A DNA stretch of 64,000 bases from the NCBI GenBank assembly GCA_024362935.1, contig JANCRA010000066.1:859501-923500 (forward strand), written 5' to 3'. Made by a program: the position numbers and the translations under genes. Source of the DNA: Setophaga petechia (lineage: Eukaryota; Chordata; Aves; Passeriformes; Parulidae). Under the pieces are notes generated by a model, which saw only the letters and a program-made list of their open reading frames with translations, did no database searches and had not been told where the DNA came from. Position 1 is the stretch's first letter. The number at the start of each line of letters is the position of its first letter. Below are positions 1 through 11,034 of this stretch, piece by piece.

Positions 1-708
1 CCTGGCAAAGGATTCTGCTGAGGCATCAACTGCCTTGTCCAGCTCAGCCTGTCCTGCATCTGATAAGTTAATTGAGGATTTAATTGAGGAATCAATTGAG
101 GCATTCTGCTGGTTACCACAACATTATCAGTCAGCTTCCCAGAGTTGGAGCTTTCCAGTTCGTTTGGGCTCAGTCCTGTAAATAACTAAATACCATTAAC
201 CTCCTCCAAAATCCCTGGAGTGGTGGCTGCTGGAAACTTGAGGGATCAGTATCCTTTTTGCCAGCCTTTCTTTGAGTGCTGTTTTGCTCAGCTCAAGGAA
301 GAAAGTTCACTTTGGAAGCAGAAGTGCTGAAAAGTCTTTTTTCCTTCATGTCCTGGTTCTGCAGCTGCAGCTGGTTGTGTTGTTCATTAGCTCTGATTCT
401 GGCATTTGTCTTGGTGCTCTAGGAAGATGTTCAGCTTTTGTTCTCAAAATCATACAATGCCCAGAGAGACTTCCACCTCTGTTCAGTGCTCTTGTGCACA
501 TTGGAGATGTAAGATGTAATGCATCTGGAAGGTAATAAAGCACTTCTGTTAAATATGAGTTCCTGAACTATAACATTTTAAACCAAAAACTTGATGTGAT
601 TTTCTCTAAGCCTTTGGGGGCCATTCTGGTCTTATTCAAATTGGTGTGAATGGAAATAAGCTAATGGGAATGTCATGGGACAAGGAGGCAGAGGCAGCTC
701 TAAGTTTT
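1..708. other. Unique non-coding sequence
   Basis: No gene or recognised repeat is seen. A small imprecise tandem of a 12-13 bp unit (core ATTGAGG) lies at about 69-107. The short open frames here have no recognisable protein features. Confidence 0.6.
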
Positions 709-1062
709 CATAGAATAACAGAATCACAGAGCAGCTTCAGATGAAAGGGACCTTAAAGCTTATCTCATTCCATGGACACCTTCCACTGTCCCAGATTGCT
801 CTGAGCCCCGTCCAGCCTGGTCTTAGACACTTCCAGGGATCCAGGGGCAGCCACAGCTTCTCTGGGCAGCCTGTGCCAGGGCCTCATAACCCTCACAGGG
901 AACAATTCCTTCCCAATATCCCATCTAACCCTGCCCTCTGGCAGTGGGAAGCCACTTCCCCTTGTCCTGTCCCTCCAGGCCCTTGTCCAAGTGTCTCTCC
1001 AGCCTTTCTGTAAACCCAATTTGCCCTCAGTAAAACCATTCCAGCTCTTTGTGGAGCTGCAC
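709..1062 (-). repeat. CR1 LINE, 3' end fragment
   Basis: The left edge carries the reverse complement of the CR1 tail (tagaataacagaatcaca). It is followed by the usual antisense order of CR1 3'-UTR blocks: AAAGGGACCTTAAAG, a gccccgtccagcctgg block, a ccagggatccaggggcagcc block and a cctgtgccagggcctc block. The element therefore lies on the minus strand with its 3' end at the left. Only about the last 350 bp is present, as expected of a 5'-truncated LINE copy, and no reverse-transcriptase frame remains. The 99-aa and 90-aa open frames across it are by-products of the UTR. Confidence 0.9.
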
Positions 1063-2625
1063 ACATTTGGATAAGGACTGCAAGAGGATGAGCTCCATGA
1101 CCTGTTATTGCATAGACAGGTGACTGGCCCAGAGTTCCCAGTCCTCTTCTTGCCCCAGCTGATGCAAATTCAGCAGGAATTTAAAACCCTGCCCAATATT
1201 GTCCCTAGGCATTTTTACTGATTTCAAATCATAAAGGAATGCCACTCTGATGAACACAGGCAGAGTATGGCCACAAAGCTCTCCTGGGTCGGGGGTGCTT
1301 TTCACTCCTCTTGTTCTTGTGCCTCTTTCTGTTCAGCTGAGCAGCTGCTGCAGCTGTGCTTGTTCCAAATTGCAGCATGATGTTAATTTTCTCAGATCTG
1401 TCTATCGAGGAGGATTTCATTTCAGTTGGCAGAAGACAATGCGCTGAAACAGCTACGGCCGAGACAAAGACGGAAATTAACATTTGTAAAGAAAGAAAGG
1501 GACAAAAGGAATGTTGGTGACAAGGAAGAAAGTGAAACAAAAATGAAATAATTGTCATTGTCTGACTACAAAGGAGAAGGGGTCCAGAGATGAAGATTCC
1601 TGTCATGCCAGCCTGCTGCTTGACACTCATTCCAGAGGGGGAAACAGTTGTCCATGAACAGGACATGGCTGTGAGCACTAAGGGCTGCATCACCCACCAC
1701 CAATCCAGGAGAAGGGATTCAATGATCCATGGCACTCCCTGTCAGAGCTGTGCATACCCCTCTGTTAGGCAGGTTGTTCTAAAATGTCCCCCCAGGAAGA
1801 GGGAAGATGCCCTCAATGACTGCCAGGTTGTGTTGCAAGCTTCTGACTGATCCTTAACCTCCACCTGTGTCTGGTGATCAGTCAGGAGCAGTCCTAACCC
1901 CTCAGCAGGGAAACTGAGGTCACTCCTACCCTGCCCTGTTGTCCTGGACAGGATCAAGGGATGGATTGAGTCTAGAGACCAGGAGCTGCAGTGTTCAGGG
2001 ACCTGCCCACACCCACAGGGGTTTCCAGGACAGGAGTTCACTTTAGAGCACATGGAGGAGGCTGTGCCTGCCCTGCTGTGGATAAATCACACAAATCCTG
2101 GTGAGGCTTTTCCCACTCAGAGCATGGGGACTGGTCCAGAAGAAGCCAGTTCTTAGTGGTCTGCCCATCCCAGCCTGTTCTGCTGCCTTGGGTGACAGGA
2201 ACTCACCATATGCACTGGAGCAGGTGCTTCATCTGTTCCAGGAGAAACACCCTGAAATTTGGGGGGATTATTGCAATCTGCAACAAAATCCATGGTTCTG
2301 GTCTGGGTTGATTATTGTCTGTCCATCTCAGGTGACAACAATCACTGCTCTAGTTCAGAGGTGATGTTTAAATTCCTCTTCCCAGAGGCAGGACTGGGTT
2401 GTCCCTGGGCACAGGTGCTGTTTTGGTTAGGGGGAGCAGTTGTGGCCAGGATCCACAGTGGACACCAGTGGAATGATACAGGAATGGTGGTGAGGTGTAA
2501 TTTCACTCTTTATTTCTTATTCCCATCTCCCTGTCTGGAGCTGTCTTGAGGCTCTGCCCTGGAGCTGTTGCCCTGTAGGGAGCTCACTTCAGAGCCCCGA
2601 AGTCAACAGAAACTTTGGGACCTCC
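1063..2625. other. Unique non-coding sequence
   Basis: No recognised repeat or coding exon. The longest open frame (1229-1735, minus strand, 168 aa) has no recognisable domain, no supporting splice context and mixed low-complexity composition, so I treat it as chance. Confidence 0.5.
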
Positions 2626-2665
2626 AAATAAAATTAAAAAAAAAAAAAAGTCTTTTTTTTAAGAA
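2626..2665 (+). other. AATAAA followed by an A-tract and a T-tract
   Basis: An AATAAA hexamer at about 2627 is followed within a few bases by about 13 consecutive A, then a run of T. This resembles a polyadenylated 3' end copied into the genome. However, no upstream reading frame or target-site duplication was found, and simple slippage explains it equally well. Confidence 0.3.
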
Positions 2666-2779
2666 GATGAAGCTATTCTTCAAATGGCAGCTAGTACCTG
2701 TAACTCGGGGACAGTTTCCCCAGCAGCAGCTACAGGCGTGAGCAGGGAAAGCTCAGCCAAAGGACAGATCTGAGGGTTT

Positions 2780-3130
2780 TGTGAGGCTGGGAATCAGCTT
2801 TGTGGGAACCGCAGGGACTCATTTACAAGTAATGAATCATGAAACAGCAGGAAGCGAACGAGCCAAGAGAAAGTGTGAGCTCTGCAATTAACTCCGGAGT
2901 GCTGAGGTGAATAACAAAGCGATGCGATACCAGGGCAGAAAGCAGGTCTCCGAGCTGGGAGGGTTGCAAGACTAATTTCTGTAAGCCACAGTTTTTCCAA
3001 GCAACTTTTAGTCAAAGAAATTGCTACTTTCTCTTGAACTGAAGCAAATCCCATGTGCAGGTATTTATCAGGCAAAACAGCTGACAGCTTTTAACTCGAA
3101 TTTAAATTTATGAGTGACCCAGATCAGCAA
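2780..3130. other. Candidate conserved non-coding element
   Basis: This repeat-free block differs from its surroundings. It keeps several CpG dinucleotides (gaaccgcagg, gaagcgaacgag, aactccggag, aagcgatgcgat) and is rich in short homeodomain- or POU-like AT motifs (acaagtaatgaatcatgaaac, gcaattaactc, tttaactcgaatttaaattt). That mixture is common in vertebrate enhancers. No coding frame is convincing. The call rests on composition only. Confidence 0.3.
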
Positions 3131-5336
3131 AAACCAGGAAACCATGTCCTTGAATAGTCCTGCTGGCAGGTCCTGTGCTGAGCCAAGGTGAGCAGCAGGT
3201 ATCAGATAAGCCCTTGGGGCAGGTGAAGGATGGGTTTCCGCTGTAAGAGACACTGGTGGGTTATCAGTTTACAATGAAGATGAAGGAAAACATGTCTTAT
3301 TCATTATCCCCTGGATATGGGGAGGGGTTGGAAGTTCAAGTGAGAAGGAAAAGGACTCAGGGCAGCACAGAGTCACCATGAGCCTGACCTGGGGCTGGTG
3401 CAGAGGACAGGGTGTGCTGTTCCCAGCCCTGTTACAGACACACTGCCTGGGAAGGGAGAGCTCTCTTTGTATGGAGCCTGGAGACAGACAAAACTCCTTC
3501 AGGACAACTCTATTAATGTCCCCCAGCTCCCAGTAATCCATCCTCTTTGTCTGAGGCACCATGCCAGGAGCAGCTGTGTCACAGCAGCTGGTTCCCCTGC
3601 AATTCCTGGTACCATCATGTGGAAGTGAGGAAATTTCTCCAGCAAACATGAATTTGAGCTGATAAGCCCATGGTTTGTGTTCCTTTCTCCCATTTGATGT
3701 AACCACAGAAATCAGGAGGAGCATAAACCACACTGTCACCTCTCCTGGGCAGGTTAAAGCTCAGTGTTACCAAACTGCCTCTGGGTGAGGAACCAAACAC
3801 CATCACCCTCAGGACAAAGGGATGGAGCCCAGCAGGGACACCACAGCCTCACAAAGCCAACAAAGATCCTGGAGAGGGTATCCCTGCCATCAGCCATGGC
3901 CCAGGGCTTTACCTGCTGTCCCTTTGCTCCTGGTCTGTACCCACAGAGTTTGGGTCACCCTTCATGTGCCCATTCACCCTTCTGCTGGCAAACATCAGGG
4001 GAACTGCTCTCCTTCCCCCTGTGCCTCTCATGTGGAATAAGTGGAGCAGGCACAGGAGGAGCAGAGCCTGTTTCTTTTTGTGTCCCTGGTGCAGCAGCCC
4101 CTCTGAGAGCTGTCAGTTCACATGTGCAGCTCTGGTTTTTGCCTGGGCTCTGTGAATAACCACAAATGCCACTTGGCTGGAATAATTGCTTCCAAGCATG
4201 CAAAGGATGGAAGGCACAGCCAGAGGCATGGCTGGAAACTTGTAGGAAGTAAGAGTTCAAGAGACCTGAGCAGAAACCCTGAGTGGAGTCAGCATTTGTG
4301 GCCTCAGCTCTGTGAGGACAGCAGGATTGTCACACAGAGTCCATCACAGCAGCTCGTGTTGCTTTTGCACTCTCTGCCCCAGTGACCCCACCATGCTCAC
4401 CCTGATCCAGTGACTAGAGCTGCTGCAGGACAGCCACTGAGGGTGGGAAATGCCCAAAGCACTGATGTCCCACACCTGGCATCTAGAGACCCTCATTCCT
4501 TTGTGTGTGCTTTCTCTCTCTGCTTCTTCTCTGACCTCTTTTTTGTTTTCTTTGCACCCCTTGCTGGTTTCCCAGACCCATGAGGAGAGCAGATCAAACA
4601 GATGGGTGCTCTGGGCTTGCCTCCCAGGCTGGGAGAGCTGAGCTAGGCAGAGCAGGGAAGGTGGTGCCTGTCAGTGTGAGGCACCAAACCTCTGTGCAGA
4701 TGCTGTCACTGAGCAGCAAAGCAGCTCTCACTCCCTGGAGCTTAATCCCCTGACCCCAGACCTGCAGCACTGCAGCCACAGGAGTAATTCTTGGTGTTTA
4801 CATGGGTCAGCAGCCAGACAAGGACTTGGCTGGGATTTTCCCAGCGGCTCCCAGGGCTGTTTGCTAATCAGCAGTAGCACAAACACTGCCAGGCTCCTCA
4901 TGGGTCACTTGTTAGGGACAGGCTAAACAAACCATCACCAGAAGAAAAGCTGCATGGCTGAGTGGATGAGATTTGAAACAACTGTATTGGAGTCCTGAGT
5001 CTGTGCCCTGGAGGGGTTTCAGGGCTTGTGAAATGGAGAGGTGGCTGGTTGGGAGGCTTGGAGCTCCCTGAGTCCTGGACTGGGCAGGAGGGTGTACGTG
5101 AGATGGGCCCCATGTGAGCACAAGAGCTTGAACCCAACGGGGAAGGGAAAGAGCTTCCCCTCCCTCAGGCTCACTGTGCCAGGCAGTGCTCCAGGGAGCT
5201 TGGTGATGGCTTCATTTCAACAGCTACTGTGGTTTGCCCCTCCATGTGTGTCTGTTTACCTGGAGATACAAATTATCCCAGGAAATCCCACCTCAGCTGC
5301 CCTGGCAGAGGGCAGCAGTTGTGGAGGAGTTCTGTT
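3131..5336. other. Unique non-coding sequence
   Basis: I see no repeat family, satellite or exon here. Open frames of up to about 155 aa occur on both strands but overlap each other and show no protein signature. Confidence 0.5.
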
Positions 5337-5510
5337 CCACTCCCCTGCCATGGACAGGGACAATTTCCACTGGACCAAGTTGCTCCAAGCCCCATCCAAC
5401 CTGGCCTTGGACACTTCCAGGGATGGGGAATCAGCAACTTCTCTGGGCAATAATAACCCCTGTAAGAAAGAATTTCCTCTTTTCTTCCCTCTGCAGCTGC
5501 TTCCTACCTT
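5337..5510 (-). repeat. CR1 LINE fragment
   Basis: Antisense CR1 3'-UTR blocks are present in order: ccctgccatggacaggga, ttgctccaagccccatcc, aacctggccttggacact, tccagggatggg, then ttctctgggcaa. The octamer tail at the left is missing, so the copy is decayed or truncated at its 3' end as well as its 5' end. A 174-aa open frame (5041-5565) runs through it and is not a gene. Confidence 0.85.
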
Positions 5511-6117
5511 CATACCCAGAGATTTAGGGTTTATATTTGTATATTGCTGTCAAATAAAATTATGAAACAGCTCAGAATGTGTAACATCTTCATTTTATCT
5601 TTTTCTTTCTTCAGAAATCCTGGTGAGATGCAAGGTGATGGATCCTTTTGCTCTCTTTTCCATGCTGATCCTTTCTGGCCTGTCCTGGTTTTGCTGCATT
5701 CCTTGACCCACTGTTGTGCTGTGCAGCTCAGCATTTCACCACTAAGAGCAAACACAGAAGCAAAATGCTCCCAAAATTCAGGTTTCTGGAGATGATCCCT
5801 AAGAACTTTCCCAGAATGTCTGTGGTATGAAAGAAACATGGAACAGGTGAACGAGGCTGTGGCTAAAGCAGGCTGTGAGCTCCCTCGGGGCTGGCAGCAA
5901 GGTGGGAACAGCACATTAGGTACCTTGTGAATGGCAATGTGGGTTTGAAGCCAGATCTGCTTTACCTCTCAGTAAATCTCCCTGTGTGAGGCTGAGGAAG
6001 CAGGGATGTTATTGGGGGTGGAAAGCATCTGAAACCAACCAAGCACAAAGGGGCCAAGAGTCCCATCCACACCCAGAACCAGCTGTCCCCATCCTGTGCT
6101 CCAGCCCATCTGTTGGG
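5511..6117. other. Unique non-coding sequence
   Basis: No recognised feature. The stretch ends where similarity to the family A endogenous retrovirus begins. Confidence 0.5.
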
Positions 6118-6369
6118 GAGAGTGAGACAGGAAAGCCTTATAAATATGATTGCCTGCCAAAAGATTTTGAGAATATGGAAACTATAAACAAGATTGAAAT
6201 GAAAGCAAGCTTTGAGATCCCTCAGTTACTGAACAACTGGAAAACAATGGCATGGCCAGCTGAAGGTGATCCCCTTTTGATCAAACAATTCCCTCTGCTT
6301 GCAGACAGGCCCAAGGCTCAGAGCAGACCCTGCTGGCTTGGCAGAAGGGGCCCAAAGAGGAGTTTGTAG
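6118..6369 (+). mobile_element. Family A endogenous retrovirus, 3' internal fragment with polypurine tract
   Basis: The segment is repeated almost exactly in inverted form at 31970-32220 and partly at 21527-21656. It stays open in one frame for about 80 codons. The frame includes KPYKYDC, NMETINKIEMKASFEIP and GDPL and stops with TAG only two bases into the following LTR. It is the end of the last open frame of a provirus, possibly the C-terminus of Env, but I do not recognise the protein and cannot assign it. A purine-rich run with GGCCCAAAGAGGAG lies directly before the LTR and fits a plus-strand primer polypurine tract. The upstream part of the provirus is absent, so this is a remnant. Confidence 0.7.
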
Positions 6370-6692
6370 GGTTTAAAATGTAACCCAGTGTGGGAATGTA
6401 ATGATTCTTATAGGCTGTATGGAGATGCTGTAGGATTTGTATCTTGGACTAGACTGGTTAGAGAAAATTAGAATATTCAGCACAGAAGAAGATTTATGGT
6501 ATTGTAATGGGAACCTCACTTTCTTACCCTCTTATACTCTCATCCTCTCTCCCCCTCTCTTCTCTCTTTGCTGCTCTGAGCTGTGGCTGGCAGCTCCCAG
6601 CAGGGCCCTGCACCCAGGCCCTTTGCAATAACCCACAAGTTCCCAGCCCTGGCTGCAGAGATCTCTGCTCTCTGTCCATCCCCACCATCCTA
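6365..6692 (+). mobile_element. Family A LTR, 5' part
   Basis: The LTR starts with TG (TGTAGGGTTTAAAATG) directly after the polypurine tract. It follows the minus-strand copy at about 31640-31969 closely through the ATTCAGCACAGAAGAAG and cttctctctttgctgctc blocks. Similarity stops near 6690 (accatccta), where the other copy continues for about 200 bp more. The 3' part of this LTR is therefore missing or replaced. The LTR is predicted to hold promoter and poly(A) functions, but no clear TATA box was identified. Confidence 0.75.
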
Positions 6693-7121
6693 CCCCCCAA
6701 TTCTCCTACCCCATCCCTTCCTGCCTGCCAGGACCTGCAATCTGCAGAGCAGGCAGACCTCAGGTTTCCAGGCTGAATCTACAAGGGCAACATTGACCTA
6801 ATTAGTCTCTGAAACAAACGGGAGAGAAAGACTTGCTGCCTTATGTTGCAGAATGAAATCCTCTCCCTCTCCTTTTGCTCTCCTGGCCCCGGGGATTCAT
6901 CCCAGGCAGGTGCATCTTTGATTGCAGCAGGTTTTGAATCCTCTTCCCTCTCCTCGCGGGGATGCCACATGCTGTCTTCTGACCTCGTTAGCTTCTCCTC
7001 CTGTTCCACTTCCCAGCCCCACCGATGTGCTAATTACCACAAAGCAATCTGCAGGAACGCGCTCTGAGAGAGGAGGGAGAGCTCGCAGAGACTCGTGGGG
7101 GAGGGAGCAACTGAGGGAGAG
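6693..7121. other. Unique non-coding sequence, partly CpG-bearing
   Basis: No repeat recognised. A short CpG-containing patch at about 6955-7075 (ctcgcgggg, accgatgtgctaattacc, gaacgcgctctgag) could be a regulatory remnant, but nothing else supports this. Confidence 0.35.
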
Positions 7122-7345
7122 GAGCTTGGCTTAGCCAGGCTGGTGTCTGAGCCTGAGCTTGGCTTAGCAAGGCTGGTGTCTGAGCCTGTACCAGGCTCTC
7201 CCCCTTGCACAGGTCAGTGCCAGGTGTGGCCCATGGTCAGTGCCAGGTGTGGCCCGTGGTCAGTGCCAGGTGTGGCCCATGGTCAGTGCCAGGTGTGGCA
7301 GGAGACAAAGTGTCCCACGTGGCAGGAGACAAAGTGTCCCACGTG
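7122..7345. repeat. Three adjacent unrelated tandem duplications
   Basis: A 33-bp unit (gagcttggcttagc...) occurs twice at 7122-7187. A 23-bp unit starting ggtcagtgccaggtgtgg occurs four times at 7212-7300. A 24-bp unit starting ggcaggagacaaagtgtc occurs twice at about 7297-7345. Copies within each array are nearly identical, so the arrays are young. Open frames of 90 and 122 aa across them are by-products of the repeats. Confidence 0.9.
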
Positions 7346-8084
7346 GGGGCTGCAGAGTGGGCTGAGCTGGCCCTGTGGGCTCCCACAGCACCACAGAGCT
7401 TGTATGGTCAGGGTGTGCCCCAGCTGCATCCATGGCAGGGATGTGCTGTGCAGCATACTCTGACCCTCCAAGGCTGATTAACATCTTTTTCCAGCCCCAA
7501 ATTCCCCTTGGACAGACTCCTGCAGGCAGACAAGGCAGGGCTATGGGCTGGCCTCGTGCCTCAAATTCTCCTATCTGCCACAGAGGGGAGAGAGCAGGGC
7601 TGGTGATGTCTCAGCTGCATTGTCTCAGACCCAAAACTCAGCTCTTTAGAGTCTAACATGGATCACACTACACAGAGAAGTCAAAGTCCAAAATGTGAAA
7701 TTCCTCCATGAAAATTTGTACCTGCAGGAGGTGAGTATCCACCAGTGTTCCTCCAGGAAAGACTACAGATCAAACAGACATTCATTAACTCTTTAAATTA
7801 CTGAAACAACAATTAGTTTACCATTTTCTACTGTTTTCCACCAGGAAAATTCATCCTGAAGTCGAAAAATGGCTATTATATTATTATTTTCCTGACTCAT
7901 TGTGGAGATCCCAGCTGACTTTAGATTTTCAAATGTGGCATCCATCTACAGAGAGACGTGGATGAAGGAACCTTCTCTCTCCCTACAGTTCCCTGAAAAG
8001 AGGTTGTATCCAGGTGTGGGTTGGTCACATAGATGAAAAAGAATAAAATAAGAAGAAATGACCCAAAGTTGCACCAGGGGATGT
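7346..8084. other. Unique non-coding sequence
   Basis: No recognised feature. The right half is AT-rich. Confidence 0.5.
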
Positions 8085-8285
8085 TTAGATTGTATATTAA
8101 AGAAAATTTCTCCATGAAAAAGGTGGTCAAGCCCTGGCACAGGTGGAGCCAGCATCCCTGGAAGGGTTGAGAACATGTGTAGATGTGTAACCCAAGGATG
8201 TGGTTTTGTGGCACTTGGCAGTCTCATGTTCAGGGTTGAACTTGATGATCTTAACAGTCTTTTCCAACCTAAATGATTCAATGAA
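8085..8285 (+). repeat. CR1 LINE, 3' end fragment
   Basis: Sense-strand CR1 3'-UTR blocks run in order: a ttgtatattaaagaaaattt block, ggtggtcaagccctggcac, a catccctggaagggttgag block, gatgtggttttgtggcactt, then gttgaacttgatgatctt and ttccaaccta at the 3' end. The octamer tail has decayed to aaatgattcaatga. Confidence 0.88.
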
Positions 8286-9716
8286 GCCCACTGGGTCTGG
8301 AGAGTTTCATGTGAAGTGGGCCAGGAAACTCTTGAAGCCAACCCAGGGCAAAAATCTCATTTCCAGGGCAGTCGGGGCATTGGGCTGGGATCAGCATGGT
8401 ACAGTGCATTTCAGCTATGCCAACAGGCCTGTACAAGAAAAAGAATTCTTTCTTCAGAAGAGGTTTTTAGCTGCACAATCTGCACCAAATTCTGGCTAAA
8501 GTGCACTGTGATCTTTCCCTGGCATGTCCCTGTTAATCCTTTGCACTTGCACAATCATTTAAACAGATATAAACTCACATAATCATAATTTACCCCATGT
8601 TTTATCAATACCAAATTCAGCCATTGTTGAATGCTAACCACAAAAGTGTTGTCATATTGAAGAAGTGAATTTTAGGGAAGTTGGATAAAAAGGCTTTTTC
8701 AGCTTATGTGTTTTCTCAAGAAAATACATATTCATAGTAGTTTGATATACCAGCTCACATGGGCAAGTATATTTGCATAAATACTCAAATGAGAATATTT
8801 GCACGAGTAATTAGGACAAGTTTGTTTTTTACAAGTCCTTATTTAGAAGGAAGTGTTTTCCTACCAAATACTCATATATAAAAGAGGTCATGAATGCAAA
8901 CAAAATGATTCATGGGGATTAGTCTGAAAGAAGATTTCCCTGTGTGTCTGTAATATTTCCACTCACCTCTGGTTGCTATGTAGTAGCCAGTCATCTGCAA
9001 AACCTGATGAGCTCTGACAAGTCCTCTCCAAGCCTGCAGGATCATCTGGAGCACGGATGGAGGCATTACTGCAGGTTCCCCAAAGCACTGAGCTTCTGCT
9101 GGTAATTAACAATATAAGAAATAAGAATATTAATTATAATAAAATAATCCTCCCTCAACACGAGACCCTGAGTCTGGGCTGACACCTGTTCATTATCCCC
9201 AGGATGCCATTCCCAGTTAATGCTGCCTGAGCCCATTAAGTTGGATCCAAAGCACGGGGTGCTGTTGTGTGTCTTGCAAACCCAGGGTCTGACAGCAAAG
9301 ATGCTGCCCAAGGCAAACCAAACCCACTGAGTGGGAGCTGCAGCAAGGCAAAGTCAACCTGGGAATAATTATTAAAGTCACCAAGCCCTGGTCAATTCAT
9401 CCACCTCAGGACATGGCTCTCAGATCTGTTTTGATGTCTCTTGCCCAAATATCTGGTTGGGTTCAAAGGGAGCAGGATCCAGCCTGGTTCTTCACTGCTC
9501 CTGCTATGCAGCTGTTCAGATGGGCCTGGAAAAGCTTTGCTGATGCAGGCAAAAGCATCCCTAGGGCAATGTAACTCCCAGAGTTTGGCCTTTATTGTGC
9601 AAAGAAAAGTGAGTGAATGCTAATGATGCCTTAAGTTTTAGTTTTCATATTTTCCAGATTCTGTGCTGCATTAGTGTGTAACTCTGAACTTCATATAAAG
9701 TGTTCATATAAAGTTC
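8286..9716. other. AT-rich unique sequence
   Basis: About 8560-8900 is strongly AT-rich, with motifs such as cataatcataattta and tattttgcataaatact. No repeat family or gene was recognised. Confidence 0.45.
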
Positions 9717-10047
9717 TCCTCACAGTTTAGTGAGACAAAACAATCCTTTTCCAGCTAGGATATCATTGCAGCTTTGGGCCCGAAAAGTGGAAACAACAGC
9801 AAATTGAGGAGAGCAAACTGGGAAAATGGAAATTCATAACCTGAAGCTGTTATTATGGGCAATTAATCCCAATATGTAAATGGACCAAAACTTACAAAAG
9901 TGTGAAAACTCGTGACCTGTGGTGCATCTTGGGTGTAGCCCAGTGCTCTTGCACTGCCCAAGGTGTATCCTTTGGATGCCTTTTAATAAATACTTTATTC
10001 CTTTAACACTGTCTAGCCTGTGTTCTAGGTAGCTTCATAAGGCATCA
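9717..10047 (+). mobile_element. Degraded LTR (same family as the minus-strand LTR at 48816-49193)
   Basis: Blocks shared in order with the 48.8-kb copy are: a cagtttagtgagacaaaac-like start, gcaaactggg, taaatggaccaaaactta, gcatcttgggtgtagcc, aaggtgtatc, ttttaataaatactttat, and a ggcatcac end. The AATAAA in the ttttaataaat block is the likely poly(A) signal. The 5' terminus has lost its TG and no target-site duplication was found, so the ends are approximate. No internal retroviral sequence adjoins it, so it is best read as an old solo LTR. Confidence 0.7.
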
Positions 10048-10432
10048 CTAATAGAGATATTTTGATGCCCAGGTGCAGAAATATTCCCAAAGCATCACAG
10101 TCCTGGTGCACCTGAGAAGCTCCTGTGTGGCTGAGGTGTCACTGTCCCCTCCTGGTCCCCCCTGCCATTCAAGGGTCAGGGGGTGCTGCAGCTCCCCTCC
10201 CTCTGTGCCAGCTCCACTGCTCTCCTGAGCAGCTCCCCACGGCAGAAATCACAGGCAATGCACTCCAGGGGCCTCCCAAAATGTGAGCAGAGCAGGGCCA
10301 ACACAACCTGCCTGCAGGCCAGGGGAGATGGAGGCAGCCTGGTGTGACCTGTGCCTGCTGTCACCCCTGCTGCCCCTTCCTGAGGAGCTTGGCTGCTGTG
10401 CCAAGACCTCTGCCAGAGGGGCAAAGTCCTTG
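10048..10432. other. Unique non-coding sequence
   Basis: No recognised feature. The minus-strand open frames at 10176-10455 lack domain signatures. Confidence 0.45.
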
Positions 10433-11034
10433 TGTGCAGCCACATTTCTCTTCACAGAGAGCTTCCCAAGAATATTTCTGAATATTCACATTCTCTGAAG
10501 CTCAGAGAAAGGAAAAGCAATTCTTATCTCATTTGCTGTGCCTGTGTTTGTGCAAAAGTGGAATGCAATATGGAGATTGTTTACCCAAAGTGATGGGGTT
10601 TTGTACTGGAATGTACTGGAATGCTCTTCTCAGGGAGGTGGTAGAATTGCCATCTCTGGATGTGTTTAAAAAAAGACTGGCCATGGCACTTGGTGCTATA
10701 GTCTAGTTGAGGTGTTAGGGCATGGGTTGGACTCAATGATCTTAGAGGTCTCTTCCAACCTCATTATTCTGTCATTCTGTGATTCTGTTTCCTTGGCCTA
10801 TCAGGGCCAGGGGTGTGTGTGTGTGTGTGTGCTGGGACTGTTGGGTGACAGTCACAAGATGTCACGAGATTCTGTGCAATTGTGTGCAGAGTTGAGTGCT
10901 TGGCAGGTTCAGTTTAGATGTAATGTACTATAGTGTAATATAGTATAGACTAATATAGTATAATAAAGTAATTAATTAGCCTCCTGATAAGATGGAGTCC
11001 TCATCTTCTCTCCCCTTTGTCAGGGGCAAAAATA
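10433..11034 (+). mobile_element. Solo LTR (TG...ATA group), interrupted by a CR1
   Basis: The element matches the 27430-27899 LTR at its start (gcagccacatttctcttc) and through caattcttatctcatttgct, cctgtgtttgtgcaaaagtg and gagattgtttaccc. The second half resumes at ttccttggcctatcagggcc and continues through gagttgagtgcttgg, the gtatagtataataaagtaat poly(A)-signal region and an end near gcaaaaata. A CR1 (about 10597-10788) splits it. The exact 5' start is uncertain because of a TGTGTG run, and I could not identify a clean target-site duplication. Confidence 0.75.
10597..10788 (+). repeat. CR1 LINE 3' end nested in an LTR
   Basis: A sense CR1 tail is present: cagggaggtggtagaattgc, ggcacttggtgctatagtct, gggttggactcaatgatctt, tcttccaacctc, then degenerate octamers (attctgtcattctgtgattc). 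The flanking LTR sequence is continuous across it when compared with the 20843 and 58810 copies. The CR1 therefore landed in an LTR that was already there. A TGAT is seen at both junctions. Confidence 0.85.

Noticed and set aside
5041..5565. 174-aa plus-strand open frame
   Set aside because: It runs through an antisense CR1 fragment and has no protein features.
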